From an uncultured Ruminococcus sp. (lineage in GTDB: Bacteria > Bacillota > Clostridia > Oscillospirales > Acutalibacteraceae), in the NCBI GenBank assembly GCA_902803035.1, contig CADCON010000209.1, positions 1 through 19,487 of the forward strand: a DNA stretch of 19,487 nucleotides. Reading direction: 5' to 3'. The position numbers and the translations under genes are program-made. The notes under the pieces were generated by a model, which saw only the letters and a program-made list of their open reading frames with translations, did no database searches and was not told the DNA's origin. Positions 5,595 through 13,783 of this stretch are shown one piece after another (the first letter of the stretch is position 1; each line of letters opens with the position of its first letter).

Positions 5595-6563
5595 GTGAAA
5601 GGTTTAAAAAGACCGGCACTGGTCAGGGCATTGCTTGCCGCGGCGTCATTTCTGGCTCTGGCAATCATAGCGGGCTGCGCGTCGGGATATGCCGAACCGT
5701 TTGACTTTAACAATCTGGTGTTTGATTATGTCACGGTAAGCGGCAGCGACGGAAAGTACGTCGTCATTACAAAGCATCTGGTTTCCCAGACGGATGTCAG
5801 GATTCCGGACACCATCTACGGGATTCCGGTCAGGGAAACGGCCGATTCCGTCTTTGCCGGCGACGGCAAGATACAGACGGTTTCATTCGGAAAGAATGTA
5901 GTCCGTATCGGAAGCAATTCCTTCGGCGGCTGTAAGAATCTCCGGACCGTCACCTTCAATGCCGGTATAACCGACGTCGGCGAATACGCCTTCAAAGACT
6001 GCGTTTCGCTGCCGTCAATCACGCTTCCCGAAAATCTCGGATCGCTCGGGCGCGGCGCCTTCTATGGATGCACCTCGCTGACGGAAATTTCCGTTCCGCA
6101 GACGATCCGGAAGGTCGGCGGCATGGCGTTCTACAATACCGCGTGGCTGAACGCGCAGTCGGAGCAGAAATTTGTCTCCGTCGGCGACGGCATTCTGATT
6201 GCCTATAACGGCGACAAAGCGGAAGTGAAGCTGCCCAAGAGCGTCCGCCAGATTGCGGGGGCGTTTGCGGGAAATATTGTCGTGGAGAAGGTCACGCTCA
6301 ACAGCGGGCTGATCTCAGTGGGCGATATGGCATTCATGAGCTGCACATCGCTGAAGAGCGTCAGCATTCCGTCCTCCGTGACGGAGATAGGAAGCAATGC
6401 CTTCTATGGCTGCGCTTCTCTCGGAAAACTGACGCTGGGGGAGGGAATCCAGACAATCGGCCAGGATGCGTTTACCGACTGCGGCGCGGTGCTTTACCTC
6501 AAAAAAAGCTCCGCGGCTGAGAAATATTGCATTGACAATGGTCTGGATTATTTCGGACAGTAA
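5595..6563 (+). CDS. BspA-like leucine-rich-repeat lipoprotein
   Basis: The 322-residue protein starts with a lipoprotein signal peptide, positively charged at its N-terminus (MKGLKRPALVR). The hydrophobic segment ends in IIAGC, which places the lipidated Cys at residue 28. The mature part is built of BspA/TpLRR-type repeats of about 23 residues with the consensus I-x-L/V-P-x-x-x-x-x-I-G-x-x-A-F-x-x-C-x-S-L, for example SITLPENLGSLGRGAFYGCTSL and SVSIPSSVTEIGSNAFYGCASL. An irregular stretch (about 175-215) interrupts the series. Such proteins sit on the outer face of the membrane and bind other proteins or host or bacterial surfaces. The GTG start follows GGAGG by 8 bases; a nearby ATG is out of frame. 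It has its own promoter. Its binding partner cannot be told from sequence. Confidence 0.88.
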   Translation: MKGLKRPALVRALLAAASFLALAIIAGCASGYAEPFDFNNLVFDYVTVSGSDGKYVVITKHLVSQTDVRIPDTIYGIPVRETADSVFAGDGKIQTVSFGKNVVRIGSNSFGGCKNLRTVTFNAGITDVGEYAFKDCVSLPSITLPENLGSLGRGAFYGCTSLTEISVPQTIRKVGGMAFYNTAWLNAQSEQKFVSVGDGILIAYNGDKAEVKLPKSVRQIAGAFAGNIVVEKVTLNSGLISVGDMAFMSCTSLKSVSIPSSVTEIGSNAFYGCASLGKLTLGEGIQTIGQDAFTDCGAVLYLKKSSAAEKYCIDNGLDYFGQ

Positions 6564-6626
6564 TGGCTGAATGTAATATTATGATGTAAAGAGATAATTC
6601 GGAATGATTTTTCGGATGTGATTTCA

Positions 6627-6857
6627 ATGTTGTTCTCTGTTTTTCCTATTGCAATGGTGATAATGGGACTATTCATGCTGCGAAAACCTATGCTGTTCTG
6701 GCAGATAGAAAGGTCAAAGCCATCGTGGTGCAGACGTTATGACGAGCCGGACGACGGTTGGCAGATGGAAACGCGCATCATCGGCGGGTTCTTTGTTGTG
6801 ATTGGTGTTTTAGGGTTCTTGTTTGAAATAAATCAATTATTCAAAATGTTATTTTAA
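6627..6857 (+). CDS. Small two-TM membrane protein, function unknown
   Basis: The 76-residue product has two hydrophobic helices (about 2-19 and 51-70). They flank a polar loop with aromatic and charged residues (FWQIERSKPSWCRRYDEPDDGWQMETR). The frame also offers a GTG at 6618. The ATG at 6627 is preferred because GGATGTG (6614-6620) lies 6 bases ahead as a plausible Shine-Dalgarno sequence. The short WCRRYDEPDD-type loop between two helices is seen in several uncharacterised clostridial small proteins, but I cannot name a family with confidence. It lies between the LRR lipoprotein and flotillin genes with no clear promoter of its own. Confidence 0.65.
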   Translation: MLFSVFPIAMVIMGLFMLRKPMLFWQIERSKPSWCRRYDEPDDGWQMETRIIGGFFVVIGVLGFLFEINQLFKMLF

Positions 6858-6916
6858 AATCATTTATTATGATTAGTAATATTTGAAAACAAAATAAGCC
6901 AATATTTTAGTGTATG

Positions 6917-6935
6917 ATAAAGCATAATGCTTTAT
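6917..6935. promoter_or_regulatory. 19-bp perfect palindrome upstream of the flotillin gene
   Basis: ATAAAGCATAATGCTTTAT has 9-bp arms around a single central A. It lies 33 bp before the flotillin ATG, overlapping or just after possible -10 boxes (TATGAT 6913-6918, CATAAT 6923-6928) that lack good -35 partners. It reads as an operator or a short leader hairpin. Confidence 0.4.
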
Positions 6936-6967
6936 AAATAAATTAATGAAAAAAGGAGCAAAAAATT

Positions 6968-8365
6968 ATGCCATCAGAAGTCATGATCACCCTAGCAGTT
7001 ATCGCGCTGCTTATCTTCAGTATGTTTGCTGTAGTCCTGTCGAGATACCGCAAATGTCCCTCTGACAAGATCATGGTCATTTACGGTAAGGTAGGCAACG
7101 ACAAGAACGGCGACAGAATGTCGTCCAAATGCATTCACGGCGGCGCGGCATTCGTGTGGCCGGTCATTCAGGATTATCAGTACCTCGACCTCACGCCGAT
7201 ATCCATCAATGTCGACCTGACCAACGCGCTTTCCCGCCAGAATATCCGTATTGACGTGCCTTCGCGCTTTACCGTCGGTATTTCCACCGAGCCGGGCGTC
7301 ATGCAGAACGCGGCGGAGCGACTGCTCGGGCTGCGCCTGAGCGAGATTCAGGAGCTTGCCAAGGATATCATCTTCGGTCAGCTCCGTCTGGTCATTGCCA
7401 CCATGGAAATCGAAGAGATCAACACCGACCGCGATAAATTCCTTGAAGCGGTCAGCCATAACGTCGAGAGCGAACTCAAGAAGATCGGTCTCCGGCTGAT
7501 CAACGTCAACGTCACCGATATTACCGATGAATCGGGCTACATTGAGGCTCTCGGTAAGGAAGCGGCCGCGCGTGCCATTAACGACGCCAAGATCAGCGTC
7601 GCGGAAAAGAACCGCGACGGTTCGATCGGTCAGGCACTCGCACAGAAGGACGAAAGAATCAATGTTGCCTCCGCCAACGCCACCGCCATCAACGGTGAAA
7701 ACGAAGCGAAGGCCGCCATTGCCCAATCCGACGCCACCCGCCGCGAAGCGGAAGCCGAGGCGACCAGAAGAGCGACTGCCGCCGAGAATGTCGCAAAGGC
7801 AAAGGCGCTGGAAGAATCCTATATTGCCCAGAAGCTCGCCGAGGAATCCCGTGCCGAAAGAGAACTGGCGACGCAGAGGGCCGACGTCATCGTCAAGGCG
7901 GAAATCGAGAAGCAGCGCATGGAGATAGAAGCGGAAGCGGAAGCTGAAATGATCCGCCGCAAGGCGCGCGGTGAAGCGGACGCCATTTACGCCAAGATGG
8001 AAGCGCAGGCGAGAGGTATGCAGGAGATCCTCACCAAGCAGGCTTCCGGTTTCGCGCAGATTGTCGCGGCGGCAGGCGGCTGCGCTGAGGACGCCGTACA
8101 GCTCATTCTCGCTGACAAGATGGAAGAACTGGTCAGAACGCAGGTGGAAGCTGTCAAGGATATCAAGATCGACAAGGTCACTGTCTGGGACAGCGGCAGC
8201 AAAGAGGGTGGCAAGACTTCGACTGCCAATTTCATCAGCGGCCTGATGCAGTCGGTGCCGCCTCTCAGCGAAACATTCAGAATGGCGGGTATGAGAGTTC
8301 CGAAGATGCTCGGCACCGACATTTCCGAATCACCCGACGACACACAGGACAGCACTGACAAATAA
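6968..8365 (+). CDS. floT: Flotillin (SPFH/prohibitin-domain membrane microdomain protein)
   Basis: The 465-residue protein matches the YuaG/FloT group in length and layout. One N-terminal hydrophobic anchor (about 3-26) is followed by the SPFH/PHB domain (about 30-205), from KCPSDKIMVIYGKVG through GLRLINVNVTDITDESGYIEALGKEAAARAI. Next comes a long Ala/Glu-rich coiled coil (about 215-360) with many A-E-A-E/R heptads, then the flotillin tail (about 360-465). Flotillins oligomerise under the membrane, organise microdomains and affect membrane fluidity, with NfeD proteins as partners. The ATG follows AAAGGAGC by 8 bases. The NfeD gene at 4297 is in the same orientation but separated by four genes. 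A strong terminator follows the stop. Confidence 0.93.
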   Translation: MPSEVMITLAVIALLIFSMFAVVLSRYRKCPSDKIMVIYGKVGNDKNGDRMSSKCIHGGAAFVWPVIQDYQYLDLTPISINVDLTNALSRQNIRIDVPSRFTVGISTEPGVMQNAAERLLGLRLSEIQELAKDIIFGQLRLVIATMEIEEINTDRDKFLEAVSHNVESELKKIGLRLINVNVTDITDESGYIEALGKEAAARAINDAKISVAEKNRDGSIGQALAQKDERINVASANATAINGENEAKAAIAQSDATRREAEAEATRRATAAENVAKAKALEESYIAQKLAEESRAERELATQRADVIVKAEIEKQRMEIEAEAEAEMIRRKARGEADAIYAKMEAQARGMQEILTKQASGFAQIVAAAGGCAEDAVQLILADKMEELVRTQVEAVKDIKIDKVTVWDSGSKEGGKTSTANFISGLMQSVPPLSETFRMAGMRVPKMLGTDISESPDDTQDSTDK

Positions 8366-8402
8366 ATCATACGGCATCTGATACAGCCTTTATAAAAAAT
8401 CA

Positions 8403-8454
8403 GCCCGTGTTTTCAACAAGTCTTTACCGAATGTTGAAAAACACGGGCGTTTTG
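8403..8454 (+). terminator. Rho-independent terminator after flotillin
   Basis: GCCCGTGTTTTCAACA (8403-8418) pairs with TGTTGAAAAACACGGGC (8432-8448) with a single bulged A, and TTTTG follows. The 16-bp stem is strong although the trailing T run is short. Confidence 0.75.
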
Positions 8455-8517
8455 TGTATATCAGGCGTTTATCAAACAGAATTAAAAAATTATACAAAAA
8501 TTTTTTAAGTGATTTAA

Positions 8518-8546
8518 TTGAAAATAGGGAGGGAAGATGGTATAAT
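8518..8546 (+). promoter_or_regulatory. Promoter of the EEP-domain lipoprotein gene
   Basis: TTGAAA at 8518-8523, a 17-bp spacer and TATAAT at 8541-8546 preceded by TGG (extended -10). The start site would be near 8553. Confidence 0.78.
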
Positions 8547-8588
8547 TTTTTTCAAGTTGAACAAACAAAAGAAAACAGACAAAAGGGA

Positions 8589-10697
8589 ATGATGGAAAGA
8601 ATGAATCGCATATTGTTAAGACGAAAAGCGTTACACAGGATATCCGTCTTACTGCTCGTAATGCTGATGATTGTCAATTGTGCGGCTTGCGGCCGTAAAA
8701 ATGACCGCACCAATGAATCCAGTCAGGATAGTGAGTATATTTTCCTTGTGACCGATGATAGTCCGGTCTGCAATATGATCATATCCGATGAGTTATTCAA
8801 AGAAATAACGGAAAATGATGATTATTCTTTTCTTCTGGATTTGATGAACGATTATTTCAATGTCATCATCAACAAAGAAATCGAGCCATGTACTACCTAT
8901 ATCAGGGCCGTAACAGAGAAAATTGATTCGGAAATCAGACTGGCAGAAGTTTACAATGCGTCAAACAAGGTATCCGTCATCATTAAGATCGCTGACGCAG
9001 GGCTGACCATGCTGAATTCGGACGTCGATGGCAGTATGTCAGAGATGACGGTCAATACCGAAGAAAGCACCACACCTGCGGAGGAAAACCCAGAAAGAAG
9101 CGAGCTGTTCAGCCTGTTGATGGACTCCGTCAAGAGCGCTGCCAATAAAGGATCGGTATGCAGCGTAAGAGCCATCAAGGAGGAATTCAGGCGTAAAACC
9201 GCTGAAATCTACGATACGAAACCAGACACTTCCGCGTCATTAAAATATGGGGATTATGTCATTCAGACTGACAATGACGGCATCTCCATCATATGCGGGT
9301 CGCTGGAATCAAATATAGACGCCCTGAATTATTTTCTGACCGAGTACGTACAGATGGGCTCTTCCTCTGAAGGAAATTATCTTATTAACGTGCCTGATTC
9401 AGCCGTACACGTAGGTCATTATCTCAACATCAGGATTGCGGACAGACCATTGAAAGATTATTCCATCATTTATTATTGTGATAAGACGTATTATGACAGC
9501 CGTGAAAACGCCAAGTATCTCAAAAGCTATTTTCAGAAAAACTGCGGAATAGATGTGTTTACCAAGGATTCCGATTCATCGCGCGAGATAGAACACAAGA
9601 TTGTTATTGGAAAAAGCCGGCTTGACAAAAGTCTGGAATTCTACGATCAGAAGTATGATCTGATGGACTACAGGATTATTCAGGATGACGGGAATTTATA
9701 TATCATGGGAGGCTCTGACTGGGCCATCAGATATGCAATCAATTATCTCATTGATACATTCTTTTCAAAGGAAATTCCCGTTCCCTCCGGTTATTCGCAG
9801 GAAGGGAATATCTACGGAGAGCAGATATTTGATAGATACGAAAATTCCGATCTGCGGATCATGTCCAATAATGTATGGGATTGCGCGTACAACAGTTGGT
9901 ATTCACTGGGAGAAAACAGTTATAATATCAACAGATTTACACAGATGGCGAAGGTATATCTTGCTTATATGCCCGATGTTTTGTCGCTGCAGGAATTGAA
10001 TATGCGTATAGCTTATTCCAATGCCATGCTGAGGGAAATCAACGCAACCGGAGGAAATTACCGCTATGTGGACAGGTATTCGTCCGGATATGAAGTAGGC
10101 TGTTCCGAGAGAAACTGTACGCCGATTGTTTACAATTCCGACATCGTCACGCTGCTTGCCGCCGGAGATCAGCAGTATCCGAGAGGGGGCAACAATTCCA
10201 ATACAAAATCCTTTACGTGGGGCTATTTTGAAAAGAAGGGGACGGATTTCAGATTTCTGGTCTTTTCAACCCATTTGTGGTGGAAGAGGGACGTCGTTAT
10301 GCCCGGAAGCTCGGATTTGCGTATTCAGCAGATGACGATACTTGACGAGAAAGCCAACGAACTGATCGAAACGTATCAGTGCCCGTGCTTTGTCTTGGGA
10401 GATTTTAACTGCAAGTCAACGTCAAGGGAATTCATGACACTGGAGAGTCTGGGATTTACCGATTGTCATTCCATCGCTGAGGAATATGTCAGCAATGAGA
10501 GCGGCAGGTATGCCTGTAATGTTTCCACATTCTGCTATAAGCATTCCGCCGGTACATACAAGAAAAATTCGATTGACCACATCATGGTCAAAAATCTGAA
10601 AAAAGCCAGTGTGCTGAGCTATGATTATGCCCTGCCGAATTTTTACGGAAAGCTCTCCGACCACGCTCCGGTGTATATTGACGTAAAGATCCGCTGA
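8589..10697 (+). CDS. Lipoprotein with endonuclease/exonuclease/phosphatase (EEP) domain
   Basis: About 702 residues. A signal peptide (RRKALHRISVLLLVMLMIVNCAAC) puts the lipidated Cys near residue 34, though the lipobox is atypical. Residues about 230-420 look like two alpha/beta modules of the type found N-terminal to GH67/GH20 glycosidases; IQTDNDGISIICGSLESNIDALNYFL and IVIGKSR..YRIIQDDGNLYIMGGSDWAIRYAINYLID show the repeated pattern. The C-terminal 280 residues are an EEP metal-dependent hydrolase with the full motif set: MSNNVW (425), LQELN (467), FSTHLWW (559), GDFN (604), SIDH (661) and SDHAP (690). It should cleave phosphodiesters or phosphoesters outside the cell: nucleic acid, phospholipid or sugar phosphate. 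The frame is open back to 8454 but that lies before the promoter; start choices are ATG 8589, 8592 or 8601. The 5' half is visibly more AT-rich than its neighbours. Confidence 0.85.
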   Translation: MMERMNRILLRRKALHRISVLLLVMLMIVNCAACGRKNDRTNESSQDSEYIFLVTDDSPVCNMIISDELFKEITENDDYSFLLDLMNDYFNVIINKEIEPCTTYIRAVTEKIDSEIRLAEVYNASNKVSVIIKIADAGLTMLNSDVDGSMSEMTVNTEESTTPAEENPERSELFSLLMDSVKSAANKGSVCSVRAIKEEFRRKTAEIYDTKPDTSASLKYGDYVIQTDNDGISIICGSLESNIDALNYFLTEYVQMGSSSEGNYLINVPDSAVHVGHYLNIRIADRPLKDYSIIYYCDKTYYDSRENAKYLKSYFQKNCGIDVFTKDSDSSREIEHKIVIGKSRLDKSLEFYDQKYDLMDYRIIQDDGNLYIMGGSDWAIRYAINYLIDTFFSKEIPVPSGYSQEGNIYGEQIFDRYENSDLRIMSNNVWDCAYNSWYSLGENSYNINRFTQMAKVYLAYMPDVLSLQELNMRIAYSNAMLREINATGGNYRYVDRYSSGYEVGCSERNCTPIVYNSDIVTLLAAGDQQYPRGGNNSNTKSFTWGYFEKKGTDFRFLVFSTHLWWKRDVVMPGSSDLRIQQMTILDEKANELIETYQCPCFVLGDFNCKSTSREFMTLESLGFTDCHSIAEEYVSNESGRYACNVSTFCYKHSAGTYKKNSIDHIMVKNLKKASVLSYDYALPNFYGKLSDHAPVYIDVKIR

Positions 10698-10748
10698 AGA
10701 AGTTGGGGAAGGAAAGCGCCGGCCGTCATTCACTTTGATGATAAAGAA

Positions 10749-10783
10749 AAAAACCGCGCAGGTTTTGTCCGCGTGGTTTTTTT
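10749..10783 (+). terminator. Rho-independent terminator after the EEP lipoprotein gene
   Basis: AAACCGCGC pairs with GCGTGGTTT (one G-U) around a T-rich loop, followed by a run of seven T. A flanking A run upstream means it could also work weakly in reverse. Confidence 0.75.
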
Positions 10784-10880
10784 ATCGGAAAAATCGACGC
10801 CATTCAAGTGTAACACTGTCTACAATATCATCTGATTTTTGGTGAATTGGCTGAATATCCATTGATTTGCTTAGTTGATG

Positions 10881-10909
10881 TTGACAAAGTATTTTTGCTG
10901 AGTTATAAT
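10881..10909 (+). promoter_or_regulatory. Promoter of guaB
   Basis: TTGACA at 10881-10886, a 17-bp spacer and TATAAT at 10904-10909 match the sigma-A consensus perfectly. The start site would be near 10916, leaving a leader of about 78 nt in which I see no purine riboswitch motif. Confidence 0.87.
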
Positions 10910-10993
10910 TTTTTAAATAGTACTTTTCGGACAAGCGTATCTGAAAGGCACAGATCCGTTCATTTCCAGTCATCTGAAAGGAAGGTTGTTTGT

Positions 10994-12475
10994 ATGCTCA
11001 ACACAAATTTTGAGACAAAATTCGTTAAGGAAGGTCTTACGTTTGACGACGTTCTGCTGATTCCCGCTCACAGCGAGGTTGAGCCGAAATTTGTCAATAT
11101 TACCACGCGTCTGACCAGAAAAATCACCCTGAACATTCCGATCATGACGTCAGCTATGGACACTGTCACCGAAACGCGCATGGCCATTGCCATCGCCAGA
11201 GAAGGCGGTATCGGCATTATTCATAAGAATATGTCGATCGAGCAGCAGGTCGATCAGGTTGACAGGGTAAAGAGAAGCGAAAACGGCGTTATAGACAATC
11301 CCTTCCATTTAGGTCCTGATAATCTTGTGGGTGAAGCCAATGCGCTCATGGGCAAGTACAAGATTTCCGGCGTCCCGATCTGTGACTCCGACGGCAGACT
11401 TGTCGGCATTATCACCAACCGCGACCTGCGATTCATGAGCGAACAGGATTTTTCCCAGCCCATCAGAAATTTCATGACGCATGAGAATCTGATTACCGCT
11501 CCCGTCGGCACCACGCTTGATCAGGCACAGGAAATCCTGAAGCAGCACCGCATTGAGAAGCTGCCTATCGTCGATCAGGATAACATTCTCAGAGGACTTA
11601 TCACCATCAAGGACATTGAAAAATCCGTGCAATACCCCAATTCCGCCCGCGACAAGGCCGGCAGGCTGCTGGTCGGCGCAGCAATAGGCAATACGCCCGA
11701 CGTTCTGGAAAGAGCGGGAATGCTCATTGCGGCCGGCGTTGATGTGCTTGCGCTGGATTCCGCGCACGGTCATCACATCGGCATCATCAACTGCGTCAAG
11801 AAGATCAAGGCAAGATTCCCCGACGTCGATCTCATTGCCGGCAATGTGGCGACAGCGGCAGCCGCCGAAGAGCTGATTGAAGCCGGCGCGGACGCCATTA
11901 AAGTGGGTATCGGACCCGGCTCCATCTGTACCACCAGAATTGTCGCCGGTATCGGCGTTCCGCAGATCACCGCGATTTATGACGTCGCCTGTGTGTGCGA
12001 TAAGTACGGCATTCCGGTCATTGCGGACGGCGGCATCAAGTATTCCGGCGATATCGTCAAGGCACTTGCGGCGGGCGGCAATGTGGTAATGGTTGGCTCG
12101 TTGGTTGCGGGCTGTGAGGAATCGCCCAGCGACACGGAAATTTATCAGGGCAGACAGTTCAAGGTCTACAGAGGAATGGGTTCACTTGCCGCCATGGGCA
12201 AAGGCTCCAGCGACAGATATTTCCAGACCGGGCAGAAGAAGCTCGTTCCCGAAGGCGTGGAAGGCAGGGTGCCTTACAAGGGAGTGCTTGCCGACACTAT
12301 TTTCCAGATGATGGGCGGTCTGAGAAGCGGCATGGGATACTGCGGCTGCGAAACCATTGAGGATCTCCACCGCAAGGCGCAGTTTATCAGAATCACCGGC
12401 GCGGGTCTGAAAGAAAGCCATCCCCACGACATTTCGATTACAAAGGAAGCGCCGAATTATTCCAGCAACCTTTGA
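10994..12475 (+). CDS. guaB: Inosine-5'-monophosphate dehydrogenase
   Basis: The 493-residue enzyme oxidises IMP to XMP with NAD+, the committed step of guanine nucleotide synthesis in the cytoplasm. The TIM barrel begins EGLTFDDVLLIPAHSEV and contains MTSAMDTVTE. It is interrupted by a tandem CBS (Bateman) pair at about 100-210, including GVPICDSDGRLVGIITNRDLRF and LPIVDQDNILRGLITIKDI. The catalytic loop GIGPGSICTTR supplies Cys312, DGGIKYSGDIVKALAAGG binds the phosphate, and the mobile flap MGKGSSDRYFQ carries the Arg408-Tyr409 pair. The frame is open upstream to 10847, but the promoter sits inside that extension. The ATG at 10994 follows AAAGGAAGG by 8 bases and matches the family N-terminus. 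The gene is monocistronic, with its own promoter and a terminator. Confidence 0.97.
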   Translation: MLNTNFETKFVKEGLTFDDVLLIPAHSEVEPKFVNITTRLTRKITLNIPIMTSAMDTVTETRMAIAIAREGGIGIIHKNMSIEQQVDQVDRVKRSENGVIDNPFHLGPDNLVGEANALMGKYKISGVPICDSDGRLVGIITNRDLRFMSEQDFSQPIRNFMTHENLITAPVGTTLDQAQEILKQHRIEKLPIVDQDNILRGLITIKDIEKSVQYPNSARDKAGRLLVGAAIGNTPDVLERAGMLIAAGVDVLALDSAHGHHIGIINCVKKIKARFPDVDLIAGNVATAAAAEELIEAGADAIKVGIGPGSICTTRIVAGIGVPQITAIYDVACVCDKYGIPVIADGGIKYSGDIVKALAAGGNVVMVGSLVAGCEESPSDTEIYQGRQFKVYRGMGSLAAMGKGSSDRYFQTGQKKLVPEGVEGRVPYKGVLADTIFQMMGGLRSGMGYCGCETIEDLHRKAQFIRITGAGLKESHPHDISITKEAPNYSSNL

Positions 12476-12560
12476 TTGCCGTTGACAATCCAATTATATT
12501 CTAATTTGTAATTAATTATTTTGATATAACAGATTGTAATATTTACATACTGTAGCGAAT

Positions 12561-12607
12561 AAAACACCCTGATCGCCGGAAAATGACAGATGCGATCAGG
12601 GTGTTTT
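12561..12607. terminator. Bidirectional terminator between guaB and the FN3 protein gene
   Basis: AAAACACCCTGATCGC (12561-12576) pairs perfectly over 16 bp with GCGATCAGGGTGTTTT (12592-12607) around a 15-nt loop. The terminal A/T runs serve both strands, and the flanking genes converge here. The rest of 12476-12676 is AT-rich with nothing else evident. Confidence 0.88.
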
Positions 12608-12676
12608 GTAATATTATTCATTCAATTTACCATTCGTAATAATGCGTGAGGAAGAAAAGAAGGTACAATGCAACGG

Positions 12677-13732
12677 CTATTGCGTTACGCTGAAGAAGGT
12701 GTGTGAAACAGTGACGTTATCCAAAGCCGCGTAAATGATATAATTTCCCGGTGTGGTCGGCGCGGAAAAATCCGACATGAGAATTCTGTATCCGTAGGAA
12801 GCACGGTTATCGGGATTAAGCGGAACATCGTGCTGGATTTCATCTGAAATGATGTTTCCATCCTGATCCGTAATATAAATCACCAGATCCGCTTTATCTT
12901 CCGCCGTCGCGTTGCCATTGATGATCATGGATGTCCTGAAATGATCGCCGCGCGTCAGGTTGCTGACAGGGGTGACAATGAGAGAGTTGGCAGAATCTTC
13001 CGGACATACAACAAAACGTATTAAATTAATTTCTTTATACTTTTTGGAATATTTATCTGTTGTAAAGTTCGATTTTCCCACCGTGGAATACTTTGTTTCC
13101 GGCATAACGCAGACAGTGTAGGTCAGATTGGAGAGAAGTCCGTCAATAGTGCATTTTTTGGCGGCACCGACAGGAACGCTGCTTTTTTCTGTCGTAAAAT
13201 GACGCTTTCCGTTTTTGTCCAGCGCATAGGCAATCACCGAAAAACCATTGTCGAGTCCGTCGTATTCCCAATCGATCACCGCGCTGTCGGAGGTGACTTC
13301 AGAAATATTGACAGCCGTCACTTTGCAGTAAGGCGCCGTGCTGCAGGATAAGGAAACAGGCTCATACGTCTGATTTCCTTTGACCGGATGGATCTGAACC
13401 TGATAGGTGGTGTACACCTGAAGGTCGTGCAGCGCCGCAAATGGTTGCGCGGTTCTGAATTCGGTGAAATTGGTCTGATCCTCGGCTTTGTATTTCACCA
13501 GAAATTCGGCGGAGTCATCCGAACAGCTCCACGCAATCAAAGCCGATGAATCCGTATTTCCGATCTGCTGTGCGTTGAGAATCCTGGGAATGTCGTTGCT
13601 TCCGGAATTGAAAAGCCGGCCAAAGAAAAACAAAAGGCATACAGAAGTGACAGCCCCGATCAGAACCGTTACAGCGGTAATCAGATGAATCTTTTTATCG
13701 TTCTGCTCCATGTTTGTATTGCTTTCGTTCAT
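12677..13732 (-). CDS. Membrane-anchored protein with fibronectin type III-like domains
   Basis: A protein of about 351 residues with a short charged cytoplasmic start, one TM helix (about 16-40, IHLITAVTVLIGAVTSVCLLFFFGRLF) and an extracytoplasmic beta-rich part. Two FN3-like modules are recognisable by the SSALIAWSC..AEFLVKYK...LQVYTTYQVQIHPV pattern (about 49-130) and by SDSAVIDWEYDGLDNGFSVIAYAL...LLSNLTYTVCVMPE (about 133-222). A further beta domain (about 225-351) ends the chain. FN3 modules usually mediate binding to proteins or polysaccharides. The frame opens at a TTG (13747), but the ATG at 13732 is more natural; its Shine-Dalgarno sequence is weak (TTGGAA). It lies 51 bp downstream of the zinc-ribbon/TM gene at 13784 and is probably co-transcribed. 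Its ligand is unknown. Confidence 0.78.
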   Translation of the reverse strand: MNESNTNMEQNDKKIHLITAVTVLIGAVTSVCLLFFFGRLFNSGSNDIPRILNAQQIGNTDSSALIAWSCSDDSAEFLVKYKAEDQTNFTEFRTAQPFAALHDLQVYTTYQVQIHPVKGNQTYEPVSLSCSTAPYCKVTAVNISEVTSDSAVIDWEYDGLDNGFSVIAYALDKNGKRHFTTEKSSVPVGAAKKCTIDGLLSNLTYTVCVMPETKYSTVGKSNFTTDKYSKKYKEINLIRFVVCPEDSANSLIVTPVSNLTRGDHFRTSMIINGNATAEDKADLVIYITDQDGNIISDEIQHDVPLNPDNRASYGYRILMSDFSAPTTPGNYIIYAALDNVTVSHTFFSVTQ

Positions 13733-13783
13733 TTCAAAAAATTCCAATCTGTTATATAGAATATTTAAATAACAATTTGCATA

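Noticed and set aside
8454..8588. 45-residue extension of the EEP lipoprotein
   Set aside because: It begins within the flotillin terminator region and before the promoter, and it would bury the signal peptide.
10847..10993. 49-residue extension of IMP dehydrogenase
   Set aside because: The consensus promoter lies inside it, and the family N-terminus aligns with the ATG at 10994.
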